Source of the DNA: Shewanella sp. MBTL60-112-B2
Lineage (GTDB): Bacteria > Pseudomonadota > Gammaproteobacteria > Enterobacterales > Shewanellaceae
DNA: 64,000 nt
Assembly: GCF_019655055.1 (NCBI RefSeq)
Contig: NZ_BPFA01000001.1
Location: 232,845-296,844, forward strand
Direction of reading: 5' to 3'
Under the pieces are notes generated by a model. It worked only from the letters and a program-made list of their open reading frames with translations. It was not told the origin of the DNA and searched no databases. Position 1 is the first letter of the stretch. Every line of letters begins with the position of its first letter. Made by a program: the position numbers and the translations under genes. Shown here in pieces: positions 17,136 through 26,225 of this stretch.

Positions 17136-18038
17136 TTAGTTAAGTTTTTGTTTTGACAAGCCTTCTTTAGCTACTAACTCTAACCAATGTTGAGCTAAAC
17201 GGGCATTTGCCCCGTTACGGCGATATGCACCAAAGAGAGGACGCTTAAGTCCTTCTGGACCTAGCTTTACACTGGTAAGGCTCAGGCCGTGGGCCTCACT
17301 AATTGACCAGCTTGGTAAAGCGGCTACACCATCTTTACAGGCAATTCGTTGTAGCAGCATCATGGTCAAATCACATTTTACTTGTGGACCAGGTTGAATG
17401 CCTGCTGGCTCTAAAAAGTGGCGATATATATCTAAACGTTCGAGTGCTACCGGATAGCTTAGAATCGATAAATTCTCTAACTGTTTAGGTGTAACATATT
17501 CTTGCTGAGCCAGAGGATGATCGCTTGCCACCACCAATCTAACTTCAAAATCAAATAAGTGCTGGTAAGCAATTGACTGTCCAGGAACAGGATCTGAGCT
17601 CAGTACAACATCGAGATCGCCTTGTTCTAGTGCGTTTAGCGAGTCGAACAGATGACGGCTAGATAGGTCGAGATCAGCCTGAGGATATTGTTTTCTGAAC
17701 TCCTCCATTACAGGCATTAACCAACGAAAACAGCTGTGGCATTCGATACCCACACCTAAATGATTATCACCATCTTCTAGGCCTTTCTTAAGGTCAAACT
17801 CAGTCTCGATCACCTTTGGTAGAATATCTTCAGCAAGGTTGAGCAATCTCGCGCCTTCTTGAGTGAAAGAGAGGGGCTTACTCTTGCGCACAAAAATAGC
17901 AGAATTAATACGAGTCTCTAATTCCTTGATCTGATGCGAGAGTGCTGACTGAGTGACGAAGCGTTTTTTTGCTGCCCCAGCGAGGCTGCCGCTTTCCTTT
18001 AGGGCAACTAACGTACGTAAATGTCTAAGCTCTATCAT
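17136..18038 (-). CDS. metR: LysR-family methionine regulator MetR
   Basis: A 300-residue LTTR that closely follows E. coli MetR: MIELRHLRTLVALKESGSLAGAAKK at the winged helix, GIECHSCFRWLMPVMEEFRK at the start of the effector domain, FDFEVRLVVASDHPLA and YPVALERLDIYRHFLEPAG. MetR activates methionine synthase and related genes with homocysteine as co-effector. The start used is the ATG with a GAGGATAA site seven bases upstream; an open extension of eleven codons upstream is unlikely to be translated. A tandem MetJ-like box lies about 85 bases upstream, as expected for MetJ repression of metR. A possible 50-residue gene is divergent. Confidence 0.92.
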   Translation of the reverse strand: MIELRHLRTLVALKESGSLAGAAKKRFVTQSALSHQIKELETRINSAIFVRKSKPLSFTQEGARLLNLAEDILPKVIETEFDLKKGLEDGDNHLGVGIECHSCFRWLMPVMEEFRKQYPQADLDLSSRHLFDSLNALEQGDLDVVLSSDPVPGQSIAYQHLFDFEVRLVVASDHPLAQQEYVTPKQLENLSILSYPVALERLDIYRHFLEPAGIQPGPQVKCDLTMMLLQRIACKDGVAALPSWSISEAHGLSLTSVKLGPEGLKRPLFGAYRRNGANARLAQHWLELVAKEGLSKQKLN

Positions 18039-18119
18039 TTTATCCTCACATGAAATTCTCTCATGTTGCACTTGAATTCGTTTCGATTGCGAATACCTAG
18101 GCTAACACAATAAACTTCT

Positions 18120-18135
18120 AGACGTCCAGACGCCC
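18120..18135. promoter_or_regulatory. Tandem MetJ box between metR and a divergent small ORF
   Basis: Two abutting 8-mers, AGACGTCC and AGACGCCC, close to the met-box consensus AGACGTCT. MetJ binds tandem met boxes, and metR is a known MetJ target in enterobacteria. The -10 and -35 positions are not clear. Confidence 0.6.
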
Positions 18136-18215
18136 ATTATCGTATTTAATTATAAGAAATTCAGCAGGGCGTTAACTCTGAATTTTCCTCATCTTAACAT
18201 TAAAAGGTATACAAT

Positions 18216-18368
18216 ATGCAATTAAAAAGTTTGAAATTAACAATGATTGATTGCTTACGTGACTTTAAATGTGCCTTAAAACAATACTGGAAAGCTGAGG
18301 CTAAACAGCCGCAACTGGTTGAAATATCAAAGGGGATATGTGAGGCAAATTCGCTGTGGCAGGTATAG
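18216..18368 (+). CDS. Possible small protein (50 aa) divergent from metR
   Basis: An open frame beginning MQLKSLKLTMIDCLRDFK and ending EANSLWQV. AAAAGG lies about ten bases before the ATG. It is predicted soluble, slightly basic and has three cysteines. The MetJ-like boxes lie between it and metR, so it would share methionine-dependent control. I do not recognise it. It could be a real regulatory peptide or chance; the rest of the metR-to-18511 gap shows nothing else. Confidence 0.4.
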   Translation: MQLKSLKLTMIDCLRDFKCALKQYWKAEAKQPQLVEISKGICEANSLWQV

Positions 18369-18510
18369 TGACAAGGGGTAGTCGATGGTTGCTTGATAAG
18401 TTGACTTGTTGGTTTTTTAGGCTAACGCATTAAATTATTGTTGATTGATGAACTATTTTTACAAAAGCTCGGTCTTACTCTGAGAGTAACCTAGGTGATA
18501 TCACGCATTA

Positions 18511-19032
18511 ATGACAGTGATTATCTTAGTTAATTTTGCTGATGAACCGGAGCTATTTATCTCGCATTCGCGCTTTAATAAAACAAGCAAGTATTGGACT
18601 GTTATGGTTTTTTCCATATTAGTCTTGTTTTGCTTGGCGCAAAATAGTGGTGTATTTCGCATCTTCGAGCAGCTAAATGCCAGTTCATTTACCTACGCAA
18701 GCTTAAGTGCTAAAGAGCTTAATCATAGCGTTAGCAATAACTCTTTAAGCACTAACGTTATGAGAAATAACGCGGTAAGTACCCATGTTGTAAGAGCTAG
18801 CGAGGAGACAACTGCTAGCCAAGCTGAAAATTCAGAGTTTAAACAATGCGAATTATCTGAAAAATCACTTAGGGTGTGTCTCGACGAGCCACCCATTTTG
18901 CCGTTATTGGTGTTGCTGTTTATCTTCCCGCTTATTCCATTTGCTTCACGTGTGCTACAAAGGGCGCTCAATGTCCCTGTACTGCCTAGGCCTAGGCGTA
19001 TTCATCTTTCTCTGTGTCGCTTTCAAGAATAA
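18511..19032 (+). CDS. Unknown two-membrane-segment protein upstream of scsBCD
   Basis: A 173-residue protein with one membrane segment near residues 30-47 (WTVMVFSILVLFCLAQ) and a second near 130-146 (LPLLVLLFIFPLIPFA). A Ser/Asn-rich stretch between them would be periplasmic and contains two cysteines (KQCELSEKSLRVCLDE) next to the second helix. I do not recognise the family. It occupies the position of scsA, the small accessory gene before scsB in enterobacteria, and its cysteine pair would fit a thiol-redox role, but the link rests on position only. The start is uncertain: no strong ribosome-binding site, and an ATG at codon 32 would remove most of the segment before the first helix. Confidence 0.6.
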   Translation: MTVIILVNFADEPELFISHSRFNKTSKYWTVMVFSILVLFCLAQNSGVFRIFEQLNASSFTYASLSAKELNHSVSNNSLSTNVMRNNAVSTHVVRASEETTASQAENSEFKQCELSEKSLRVCLDEPPILPLLVLLFIFPLIPFASRVLQRALNVPVLPRPRRIHLSLCRFQE

Positions 19033-19225
19033 AACATCTGCGCTAGATCTGATACTAAGAGGTATTAGTCGCTAGCACATATCTATTTGAATTTATTTGT
19101 TTTGGGCCTAACATTGCGGTTATCAATATTAGGTCTAAGCCCTAACGTAAGCCGTTTATTCATCGTTACACCAACAGCTTTAAAGTGCTAGGTTGGTGGC
19201 GATCCGTTTCTGCGGAGAAAGAAAA

Positions 19226-21283
19226 GTGAAAATATTAAAACAGATTATTCTAGTGTGTTTCATTGCATTAGCTAATCCGGTCTTTGCCCAGTCGACAGGC
19301 TGGCTAGAGAACCCGAATCATCCCCCGGTTAAAGCTAAGTTTATGCTTACCGGTGAGTTAGACAAAGCCACTAACACCTTGCCTGGCGTGCTGGAGGTGC
19401 AATTAGATGGTGACTGGAAAACCTATTGGCGTAGCCCTGGTGAGGGCGGAATTGCCCCTAGTATTGACTGGACTGGCTCCACTAACCTTGAACAAGTCGA
19501 CTGGCAGTGGCCTGCACCTGAGCAGTTTTCTTTGCTTGGGCTACAAACATTTGGTTACCACAATCAAGCGACATTTCCGATTTCGGTCAAAATTGATGAC
19601 GCCAATAAACCAACCAGCTTACAGGGTAAGTTTACGCTGTCATCGTGCACTAATGTTTGTGTATTAACTGACTACGAAATTAGCCTAGATATTGTTCCTG
19701 AGACCATGACGGCCGATGTTGATGCGATGTTTGCTTACAATAAGGCGCAGTCGTTAGTACCGCTAAAAAGCAGTAATCCTAGCCTAGATATTGGCTGGGA
19801 CGCGGCAGCTAATCAGCTGCAAATTGAAATGGATGATACTGGCTGGGTGATGCCTAAATTCATTATTGATGGTGAGCCCGATACGACTTTTAAGTTTGTT
19901 CGTTTTGAGCGTTTTGAAACGGCATCTGCTACTAACAAATTACGCGCGGTGTTTGATGCTTCCAGCTGGCTGGGTGAGCCTGAATTGATTGGTAAGCCAC
20001 TTTACCTTACGGTTATAGGCCATGATAAGTCGGCAGAATATCGCGCAGAAGTCACCCCAACCACTGTACAAGCTAGTTCTTCGTCCTTGCTACAGATCTT
20101 GCTTATTGCGCTACTCGGCGGCTTAATCCTGAACGTTATGCCGTGTGTGCTACCTGTTTTAGGTATGAAGCTTAGCTCGGTGATTGCTGCGCCTAATATG
20201 CAAAAAGGCCAAATTCGTAAACAGTTTATTGCCTCTGCACTGGGGATTTTAGTTTCATTTTGGTTACTTGCTGGATTTATCTTAATCCTTAAGTTTACCG
20301 GCCAAGCAATAGGTTGGGGCGTGCAGTTCCAAAACCCGTGGTTTATTGGCTTTATGGCGCTAGTCACCTCAGTGTTTGCGCTAAACATGTTGGGTGCATT
20401 TGAAATTAATTTACCCTCTAGTCTGCAAACTAAGTTGGCAACCACTGGCGGCAATGATCATCGTGGCCACTTCCTGCAAGGTATGTTTGCCACCTTACTC
20501 GCAACGCCGTGCAGCGCTCCCTTTTTAGGTACTGCGGTGGCTTTTGCGCTTGGCGCAGACGTATTGAGCCTATTTGTTATCTTTAGCGCGCTGGCCTTAG
20601 GCATGGCGCTGCCTTGGTTATTGGTGGCGGCTTTTCCGCAAGTAGCGAGTTACTTCCCTAAACCTGGTCGCTGGATGAACGTGGTGAAAATCGTGTTCTC
20701 TGGATTATTACTGTTAACCAGCTTATGGCTAATTAGTTTGTTAGCTAGCTTTGTTGCAAGCGGTTATTTATGGGCTGCGGCGGCGATTTTAGCATCACAG
20801 TTTTTGCTCTTAATGGCTAAGGTTCACGGTAAAGCCGCGGCAATTGCCAGCATTAGTATCGGCATTGCGGTGGTTGCTATTGTGGCGTTTGCTACTTCTG
20901 ATAGATGGGCGCAGCCACTACCTACCGATCTTGATTGGCAAACGCTTAATGAGCCTGAGATAGCCAAGCAAGTCGCTGCGGGTAAAACAATATTTGTGGA
21001 TGTAACTGCTGACTGGTGTATTACCTGTAAAGCCAATAAGGTCGGGGTGATTTTGCAAGATCCTGTTTATAGCCAACTTAAAGCTGATGAGATGGTGTTG
21101 ATGATAGGGGACTGGACTAAACCATCTAAGCCAATTACCGAGTACCTACAAAGCCACAATCGTTATGGCGTGCCGTTTAATGTGGTGTATGGCCCTAACG
21201 CTCCCGATGGCATTGAGCTGCCTGTGATTCTATCAAGCAGTGACGTCATTAATGCGATAAATGCCGCATCGGCCAAGTTCTAG
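19226..21283 (+). CDS. scsB: ScsB, DsbD-like thiol:disulfide reductase
   Basis: Inner-membrane electron carrier that moves reducing power from cytoplasmic thioredoxin to periplasmic ScsC/ScsD-type proteins. About 685 residues: a signal peptide (ending NPVFA), a periplasmic N-terminal domain with a cysteine pair (SSCTNVCVL), a membrane core with the DsbD motif NVMPCVLPVLGMKL near residue 304 and the partner TPCSAP, and a C-terminal thioredoxin domain with DWCITCKANK near 597. I use the GTG with GGAGAAAG upstream; a longer TTG start would add eleven codons and spoil the signal peptide. It heads the scsBCD operon, which in Salmonella protects against copper and oxidative stress. Confidence 0.9.
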   Translation: MKILKQIILVCFIALANPVFAQSTGWLENPNHPPVKAKFMLTGELDKATNTLPGVLEVQLDGDWKTYWRSPGEGGIAPSIDWTGSTNLEQVDWQWPAPEQFSLLGLQTFGYHNQATFPISVKIDDANKPTSLQGKFTLSSCTNVCVLTDYEISLDIVPETMTADVDAMFAYNKAQSLVPLKSSNPSLDIGWDAAANQLQIEMDDTGWVMPKFIIDGEPDTTFKFVRFERFETASATNKLRAVFDASSWLGEPELIGKPLYLTVIGHDKSAEYRAEVTPTTVQASSSSLLQILLIALLGGLILNVMPCVLPVLGMKLSSVIAAPNMQKGQIRKQFIASALGILVSFWLLAGFILILKFTGQAIGWGVQFQNPWFIGFMALVTSVFALNMLGAFEINLPSSLQTKLATTGGNDHRGHFLQGMFATLLATPCSAPFLGTAVAFALGADVLSLFVIFSALALGMALPWLLVAAFPQVASYFPKPGRWMNVVKIVFSGLLLLTSLWLISLLASFVASGYLWAAAAILASQFLLLMAKVHGKAAAIASISIGIAVVAIVAFATSDRWAQPLPTDLDWQTLNEPEIAKQVAAGKTIFVDVTADWCITCKANKVGVILQDPVYSQLKADEMVLMIGDWTKPSKPITEYLQSHNRYGVPFNVVYGPNAPDGIELPVILSSSDVINAINAASAKF

Positions 21284-21427
21284 AACGACTTATTCGACTT
21301 ATTCGGCTGAGACGACTGAAACGATTTAGCCGCTTTATCGCAGATCTATTGATTGCAGTCCTGAGTGAATACAGGGCTGCAGCTCCCCCATTTTTTGAGT
21401 GGCAACAGCGGCTCAAGTGAGACTTTT

Positions 21428-22288
21428 ATGAAAAACCAAATGAAAAAAACAATCAACAAAACAATCAACAAAAAAGAACTATCAACTGCCAATTTAGCCA
21501 CTTTTAGCAAGAAAGCAGCATTGACCTTTATCGGGTTAGTTGGACTAAGTGCAATAGGCTTTTTGGGTAGCCAGTTAGCCACAAGTCAGTTTGTTAGCGC
21601 TAACGATGCAAGCCTTTCAGCAGCGCAGCAGCAAGAGGTTAAAGCCATAGTAGAAGAGATGCTAGTTAACGACCCTGAACTGCTTAAAGAAGCCTTTATC
21701 GCATTGCAAACACGTGAAATGATGAAGGAGCAAGCGGGAGTTGAACATGTTATCGCTGACAAGCAGCAAGCATTGTTTCATAGCGCTACAGACCCGTGGA
21801 AGGGCGCTGTAAATCCTGAACTCACTATGGTGTACTTCACTGACTTTAACTGCCCTTACTGCAAACAGTTAGAGCCAGAATTAGACAAGCTAATGGCCGA
21901 GTTCCCACAGCTTAAAATCATTATTAAAATGGTGCCGCTGCAAGGGAAAAGCGCTGTGGATGCCGTCGAACTTGCCCAAACTGTTTGGCTTAATGAGCCT
22001 GAGAAGTACTTAACAGTAAAAGACACCTTAATGTCAGTGCCGCGCAGATTAGATAGCCAGGCCATTGCCAAAGTGGCGAGCATCACCGATACCACTAAAT
22101 GGCTTAACAATACTGATAGCCGAGTTGCTGAGGCGGTAGCTGATAACTTAAATCTTATGCGCGCACTGCGTATTGGCGGCACTCCCAGTATGGTGATTGG
22201 CGATCAAATTATTGCCGGTTTAGTGCCATTCGAACAGCTAAAGCAACAAGTGGAACAGGCGTTGGAGGCGAAAAATGGCAACAAATAA
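21428..22288 (+). CDS. scsC: ScsC, DsbA/DsbG-like periplasmic thiol oxidoreductase
   Basis: A periplasmic thioredoxin-fold protein of about 286 residues. An N-terminal membrane/signal segment (FIGLVGLSAIGFLGSQLA) is followed by a helical oligomerisation-type region (QQEVKAIVEEMLVNDPELLKEAFIAL), the thioredoxin motif FTDFNCPYCKQLE with CPYC near 141, and the cis-Pro region RIGGTPSMVIGDQII. This is the layout of ScsC. It probably isomerises or reduces misfolded disulfides with electrons from ScsB. The ATG chosen follows GTGAG; a start 21 codons earlier, in frame, is less likely. It lies 144 bases after scsB and overlaps scsD by 14 bases. Confidence 0.88.
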   Translation: MKNQMKKTINKTINKKELSTANLATFSKKAALTFIGLVGLSAIGFLGSQLATSQFVSANDASLSAAQQQEVKAIVEEMLVNDPELLKEAFIALQTREMMKEQAGVEHVIADKQQALFHSATDPWKGAVNPELTMVYFTDFNCPYCKQLEPELDKLMAEFPQLKIIIKMVPLQGKSAVDAVELAQTVWLNEPEKYLTVKDTLMSVPRRLDSQAIAKVASITDTTKWLNNTDSRVAEAVADNLNLMRALRIGGTPSMVIGDQIIAGLVPFEQLKQQVEQALEAKNGNK

Positions 22289-22820
22289 TCCTCAAGATAA
22301 GCTTGATCCTAGTAAGCTTTCCTTTGGGAAAAAGCTACTTGGCTGGCTCAAGCAGCTGCTATTTATGCTGGTGTTATTAACGGTATTTTCTGCCGCGCTG
22401 GATATATGGCGCAGCCGCGATATACCTAAAACCGACTTACCCAATATTCAAGCAATGACGCTGCAGGGCGAGAAAATTGATTTGCTGGCAATGAGCCATG
22501 AGCAACCTGTGCTGCTGTATTTTTGGGGCTCTTGGTGTCCGGTTTGCAGCTTTGTTAGCCCAGCTGTGAATGTGATTGCAGGCAGTTATCCGGTTGTGAG
22601 CGTGGCAATGACATCGGGCCCTGATGAAAAAATGCAGCAATACATCCAGCACAAAGGCTATGACTTTGCAGTGGTTAATGATCCTCGCGGAGAAATAGCG
22701 CAGCAGTGGGCGATGCAAGTCACACCAACACTAATGGTGATAAAAGACGGAGAGCCGGCGTTTTACACGAGCGGCTTTACTAGTTTGCCAGGGATCTGGT
22801 GGCGAATGCTATTGGCATAG
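22275..22820 (+). CDS. scsD: ScsD, membrane-anchored TlpA-like thioredoxin
   Basis: A 181-residue protein with one N-terminal membrane anchor (residues about 27-43, QLLFMLVLLTVFSAALD) and a periplasmic TlpA/ResA-type thioredoxin domain, active site WGSWCPVCSF with cysteines at 88 and 91, and cis-Pro in QVTPTLMV. It is the last gene of the scsBCD set and overlaps scsC by 14 bases, so it is translationally coupled. Its expected partner is ScsB. Confidence 0.9.
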   Translation: MATNNPQDKLDPSKLSFGKKLLGWLKQLLFMLVLLTVFSAALDIWRSRDIPKTDLPNIQAMTLQGEKIDLLAMSHEQPVLLYFWGSWCPVCSFVSPAVNVIAGSYPVVSVAMTSGPDEKMQQYIQHKGYDFAVVNDPRGEIAQQWAMQVTPTLMVIKDGEPAFYTSGFTSLPGIWWRMLLA

Positions 22821-22869
22821 GGCTGCTAAGAAAGCGTTATATCTTGAAAGCGCTACACTAATAGCCTCG

Positions 22870-22900
22870 ATGAACCGCATAGCATAGGTTATGCGGTTCA
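22870..22900. terminator. Two-way hairpin between scsD and LysR gene
   Basis: Inverted repeat TGAACCGCATA with TATGCGGTTCA between convergent genes. The T tract is weak, so termination is likely but not certain. Confidence 0.6.
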
Positions 22901-22907
22901 ATTGTAT

Positions 22908-23801
22908 CTAGAGCTTGAGCGCCTTAACTATGTAATCGATAAAGGCGCGGATCACTGGCCGCATGTGCTTACCACCACGGTAAAGCGCATAAATATCGCC
23001 ACTGGATTGCTCTGACAGTGAGGGCGTCCACTCGGGGAGGCAGCGCACTAAGGTGCCATCTTGGATTAAATCATCCATCATCCAACTCGACAACTGTACT
23101 ATGCCACCGTGGTGTATAGCCGCCTCAAGAATAGGCGTGCCTCCTCTTGAGGTTAAGTTTCCTTGCACCGGAACCTTCTTATATTGTTTGCCCTTTTTGA
23201 AATGCCAATAGGTACGCTGTCTATCACGGTCGAGTAATAGGCAGTTATGATGCTGCAATTCATCGGGTTTAAGTGGGGTGCCAAATTGAGCTAAGTATTT
23301 AGCACTCGCACACAATGAAGTTTGGTTAGCCATAAGCATTCTGGCATGTAGGCTTGAATCTTGTGCGTTGCCAATGCGAATAGCAATATCTACGTTTTCA
23401 GAGTGTAAGTCTACTAGTTGATTGTCTAAGTCTATTTCAATCTTTACTTTAGGATATTGGGCTAAAAAACCAGGCAGAAGAGGGCAAATTTTTACTCGAC
23501 CAAATCCTTCAAACACTGAAATACGTAGTATGCCTTCGGGCTGAGTATCTCGCTCAGACAGTGATATCTTTAGATTTTCTTCATCGTTAACCAGTTTGCG
23601 CGCCCCCTCTAAGAACTGTTCCCCCGCTTCTGTAAGCGATAGTTGTCGGGTACTACGTTTGAGTAAGGTCGCTTTAAAGTCTTGCTCGAGGTTGTCGATA
23701 TTACGGGCGACGCTTGAGGGCGCCATATTGAGTACTTCGGCCGCTTTAGAAAAGCTTCCGAGCTCGACCACTTTGATGAAGATCCGCATCGCACTTAACA
23801 T
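22908..23801 (-). CDS. LysR-family transcriptional regulator
   Basis: A 297-residue LTTR with an N-terminal winged helix (MRIFIKVVELGSFSKAAEVLNMAPSSVARNID), the TRQLSLTEAG linker and an effector-binding domain (LLPGFLAQYPKVKIEID, DIAIRIG). It is divergent from a carboxymuconolactone-decarboxylase (AhpD-like) gene, its likely target. I choose the ATG after AAGAGAA; a GTG six codons upstream overlaps a perfect 9-base inverted repeat that looks like the operator, so it is unlikely to be used. The inducer is unknown. Confidence 0.87.
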   Translation of the reverse strand: MLSAMRIFIKVVELGSFSKAAEVLNMAPSSVARNIDNLEQDFKATLLKRSTRQLSLTEAGEQFLEGARKLVNDEENLKISLSERDTQPEGILRISVFEGFGRVKICPLLPGFLAQYPKVKIEIDLDNQLVDLHSENVDIAIRIGNAQDSSLHARMLMANQTSLCASAKYLAQFGTPLKPDELQHHNCLLLDRDRQRTYWHFKKGKQYKKVPVQGNLTSRGGTPILEAAIHHGGIVQLSSWMMDDLIQDGTLVRCLPEWTPSLSEQSSGDIYALYRGGKHMRPVIRAFIDYIVKALKL

Positions 23802-23818
23802 GAGTTCTCTTAATTTCA

Positions 23819-23839
23819 CCTTTGCGTTTTACGCAAAGG
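23819..23839. promoter_or_regulatory. Perfect inverted repeat in LysR/AhpD-like divergent promoter
   Basis: CCTTTGCGT-TTT-ACGCAAAGG: nine-base perfect arms with a three-base centre, 18 bases before the LysR start codon and about 90 bases before the divergent gene. It is placed as an autoregulatory operator, but LysR sites are usually T-N11-A, so another role such as an RNA hairpin is possible. Confidence 0.45.
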
Positions 23840-23928
23840 TAAAGCAGTTTATGTTGGTATTCCAGCTTTTTTGTGTTTATGGATAATAGTTGTTGTGCAA
23901 TTCACTTATTCATTTATAGGCATCAATT

Positions 23929-24432
23929 ATGACTCAAACGACTAATCCAAACCTTTCTATCACCGCGTCTCTCAAGGGAGAGCAGCTAGCTAGTGGCGTG
24001 ATGGCTTGTATGTTAAAAACTGAAAATTATGTCAATAGCTGTGGGCTTGAGCACAACTTACTTGAACTGATCCGTTACCGAGTGTCACTCATTAATGGGT
24101 GTGCTTACTGTATTGATATGCATTTTAAAGAGGCATTGGCCGCAGGTGAAACCGCTCAACGTATGGCTTCATTATCTATTTGGCGAGAAGCGCCATATTA
24201 CACCGATAAGGAACGAGTTGTGCTGCATTGGGCTGAGGCGTTGACTAACTTACCTTTGGCGAGTGTGGGTCATGAAGAAAACCGTTTAGTTAATGCCACC
24301 GATGCATTAAAACAGTACTTTTCAAATAAGCAGATCAGCGAGCTAACATTGGCTGTGATCCAGATAAATGCATGGAACCGTTTAGCTAAAACCTTCGACT
24401 TCGGAGTGGGGAGTTTTAAGGCGGACCAATAA
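23929..24432 (+). CDS. AhpD-like carboxymuconolactone decarboxylase family protein
   Basis: A 167-residue all-helical protein with the AhpD-type redox motif CAYCIDMHF (Cys58, Cys61, His65). Proteins of this type form small oligomers; some are peroxidase partners (AhpD) with the Cys-Cys-His centre. The conserved helical regions LLELIRYRVSLINGC and WAEALTN are present. Its divergence from a LysR regulator suggests inducible expression, perhaps by oxidant or aldehyde stress, but this is inference. It is monocistronic. Confidence 0.85.
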   Translation: MTQTTNPNLSITASLKGEQLASGVMACMLKTENYVNSCGLEHNLLELIRYRVSLINGCAYCIDMHFKEALAAGETAQRMASLSIWREAPYYTDKERVVLHWAEALTNLPLASVGHEENRLVNATDALKQYFSNKQISELTLAVIQINAWNRLAKTFDFGVGSFKADQ

Positions 24433-24624
24433 GAGCTGTCACGAATCTTCTCTCTAATTGAAGTCGTTATTTATCAGTAAAAAACAGATTGTTGCTGCTA
24501 AATGTGTATCTTGGTGAATGCTAAAAGGTGATTGAACTATTCAACCGCTCTTATGGCCGCAGACATACTCAGATGTTGTTCTATACTGATTAAGACTATT
24601 CTTTTAATCACTGTTGGAGTCACA

Positions 24625-24837
24625 ATGAGCCATACCTACAAGATTATAGAGCTAACCGGATCATCACCAATTAGCTCTGATGAAGCGATTAAAAATGCCG
24701 TTGCCGCAGCCAATGAATCCTTGAAGCATTTAAGATGGTTTCAGGTGGTAGAAACTCGAGGACATTTAGAAGAAGGTATGGTGGCACACTGGCAGGTGAC
24801 GATTAAAGTGGGTTTTACCTTAGATCCTAAAGCATAA
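24625..24837 (+). CDS. Dodecin (flavin-binding protein)
   Basis: A 70-residue small protein of the dodecin family, which assembles as a dodecamer and stores or buffers flavin. The sequence [17 protein letters not shown], the helix [28 protein letters not shown] and [14 protein letters not shown] match the family's beta-alpha-beta-beta fold, including the Trp that stacks on flavin. The ATG follows GTTGGAGTC. An open frame extends upstream but is not needed. It has its own terminator and converges on queG. Confidence 0.9.
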   Translation: MSHTYKIIELTGSSPISSDEAIKNAVAAANESLKHLRWFQVVETRGHLEEGMVAHWQVTIKVGFTLDPKA

Positions 24838-24852
24838 ATTGTGGCTTGATTT

Positions 24853-24885
24853 AAAATGGGCGCTAACTTAGTTAGCGTCCATTTT
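24853..24885. terminator. Terminator between dodecin gene and queG
   Basis: Stem AAAATGGGCGCTAAC/GTTAGCGTCCATTTT with one internal mismatch and a three-base loop, flush with the queG stop on the minus strand; serves both genes. Confidence 0.8.
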
Positions 24886-24886
24886 G

Positions 24887-26137
24887 TTATGCATCTCTCG
24901 CTAATCCTTTCTCAACACTGCGGATCACCCTTTGGGTTTTACGGCTGACAACTGCCACCTGCGGCTGTTGTATATTGAGGGCTGAAGGGTTTTGAGCCAT
25001 CGGGTTTTGAGCTGTAGCACTTTGCTTAGATTGCTGCTCTGCGATAGCCCAGTCAATATGTTCGATGACCATATCATCGACTTCATCTGAAAGTTTCCGC
25101 TCTGTCAGTGCTTGTGTTATCACTTGGCTATAAGGTGCATTACCTAGTGCGACAGCGATGTTTCTTAACCAGCGAGCATGGCCTATACGGCGAATAGGGC
25201 TGCCTTCGGTCAGCTTTAGAAACTCGGTTTCAGTCCAAGCAAAAAGCTCGAGTAGTTGTGGCTGCTTAAGTGATGGCCGTGTATGAAAGTCTGTCTCCTC
25301 TGTGAGGGGCGCTTTGCTGTTGACTGGGCATACCAATTGGCAGTCATCACAGCCATAAATTCGATTTCCTATCGCCTGCCTGAACTCAACCGGAATAGCC
25401 CCTTGTAGCTCAATAGTGAGATACGAGATACAGCGGCTGCCGTCAACGATATAAGGTTCGACAATCGCATTGGTTGGGCAAGATTTAATACAGGCCACGC
25501 AGGTTTTACAGCCCTCAGCCACAGGGATGTCGACTGGCAATGGCAAATCTATTAATAGCTCACCTAAAAAGAACCAACTGCCTGCATCTTGATTAAGCAA
25601 TAAACTGTGTTTTCCGGTCCAGCCAAGGCCTGCTTTATCGGCTAAAGGGCGTTCTAAAATTGGCGCTGAATCAACAAATGGCCGTGAGTTTGGTCTGCTA
25701 ATTCCAAGGCTTTTGAGTTCTGCTTCAATTTTGTCACCGAGCTTTTTAAGGCGACTGCGGATCATCTTATGGTAGTCGCGGCCGCCAGCATAACGGGAAA
25801 TATAACCAAGATTGGGGTCTTTAAGATTAAAGGCAAATCCAGCTTCTGGTGGCAGGTAATTCATCCGCGCAGTAATTACACGCACAGTACCTGGATGTAG
25901 CTCATAAGCTCGCGCGCGCATCATGCCATGATTAGCCATATAGCCCATGTCGCCGTGATAACCTTTGTCTAACCAAGCTTGAAGTTTTGGCTCTTCTGCA
26001 CTGAGATCGGTATCGCAAATCCCAATTTGTGCAAAGCCTAACTCTTGGCCCCAAACATTAATTTTAAGGGCTAACTCGCCAAGTTGAATGGGCGTTAGGG
26101 TGTCGATAGGGGCAAGTTGTGAAGATATGTCGGACAT
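24887..26137 (-). CDS. queG: Epoxyqueuosine reductase QueG
   Basis: Cobalamin- and iron-sulfur-dependent enzyme that makes the last step of queuosine synthesis, reducing epoxyqueuosine in tRNA. The 416-residue protein shows the family blocks FAQIGICDTDL, the ARMNYLP and YISRYAGGRDYH region, GWTGKHSLLL, and two 4Fe-4S clusters (GCKTCVACIKSCPTN and CDDCQLVCPVN). A HEAT-like helical tail follows, with some 40 extra Gln/Ala-rich residues at the C-terminus. B12 is a cofactor, so btuB may feed this enzyme. Start by family similarity; ribosome-binding site weak. Monocistronic. Confidence 0.93.
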   Translation of the reverse strand: MSDISSQLAPIDTLTPIQLGELALKINVWGQELGFAQIGICDTDLSAEEPKLQAWLDKGYHGDMGYMANHGMMRARAYELHPGTVRVITARMNYLPPEAGFAFNLKDPNLGYISRYAGGRDYHKMIRSRLKKLGDKIEAELKSLGISRPNSRPFVDSAPILERPLADKAGLGWTGKHSLLLNQDAGSWFFLGELLIDLPLPVDIPVAEGCKTCVACIKSCPTNAIVEPYIVDGSRCISYLTIELQGAIPVEFRQAIGNRIYGCDDCQLVCPVNSKAPLTEETDFHTRPSLKQPQLLELFAWTETEFLKLTEGSPIRRIGHARWLRNIAVALGNAPYSQVITQALTERKLSDEVDDMVIEHIDWAIAEQQSKQSATAQNPMAQNPSALNIQQPQVAVVSRKTQRVIRSVEKGLARDA

Positions 26138-26225
26138 AGGCCTATTATTGGCTAAAAGTATCGGCTTGGTATAACCACTAATGATAGCAGTTATTGGGGA
26201 TAAATAGGTATCCCCATCTGCAGAA

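Noticed and set aside
24532..24624. Longer dodecin start
   Set aside because: The extra 31 residues do not match the family, and the internal ATG has a good GGAG site.
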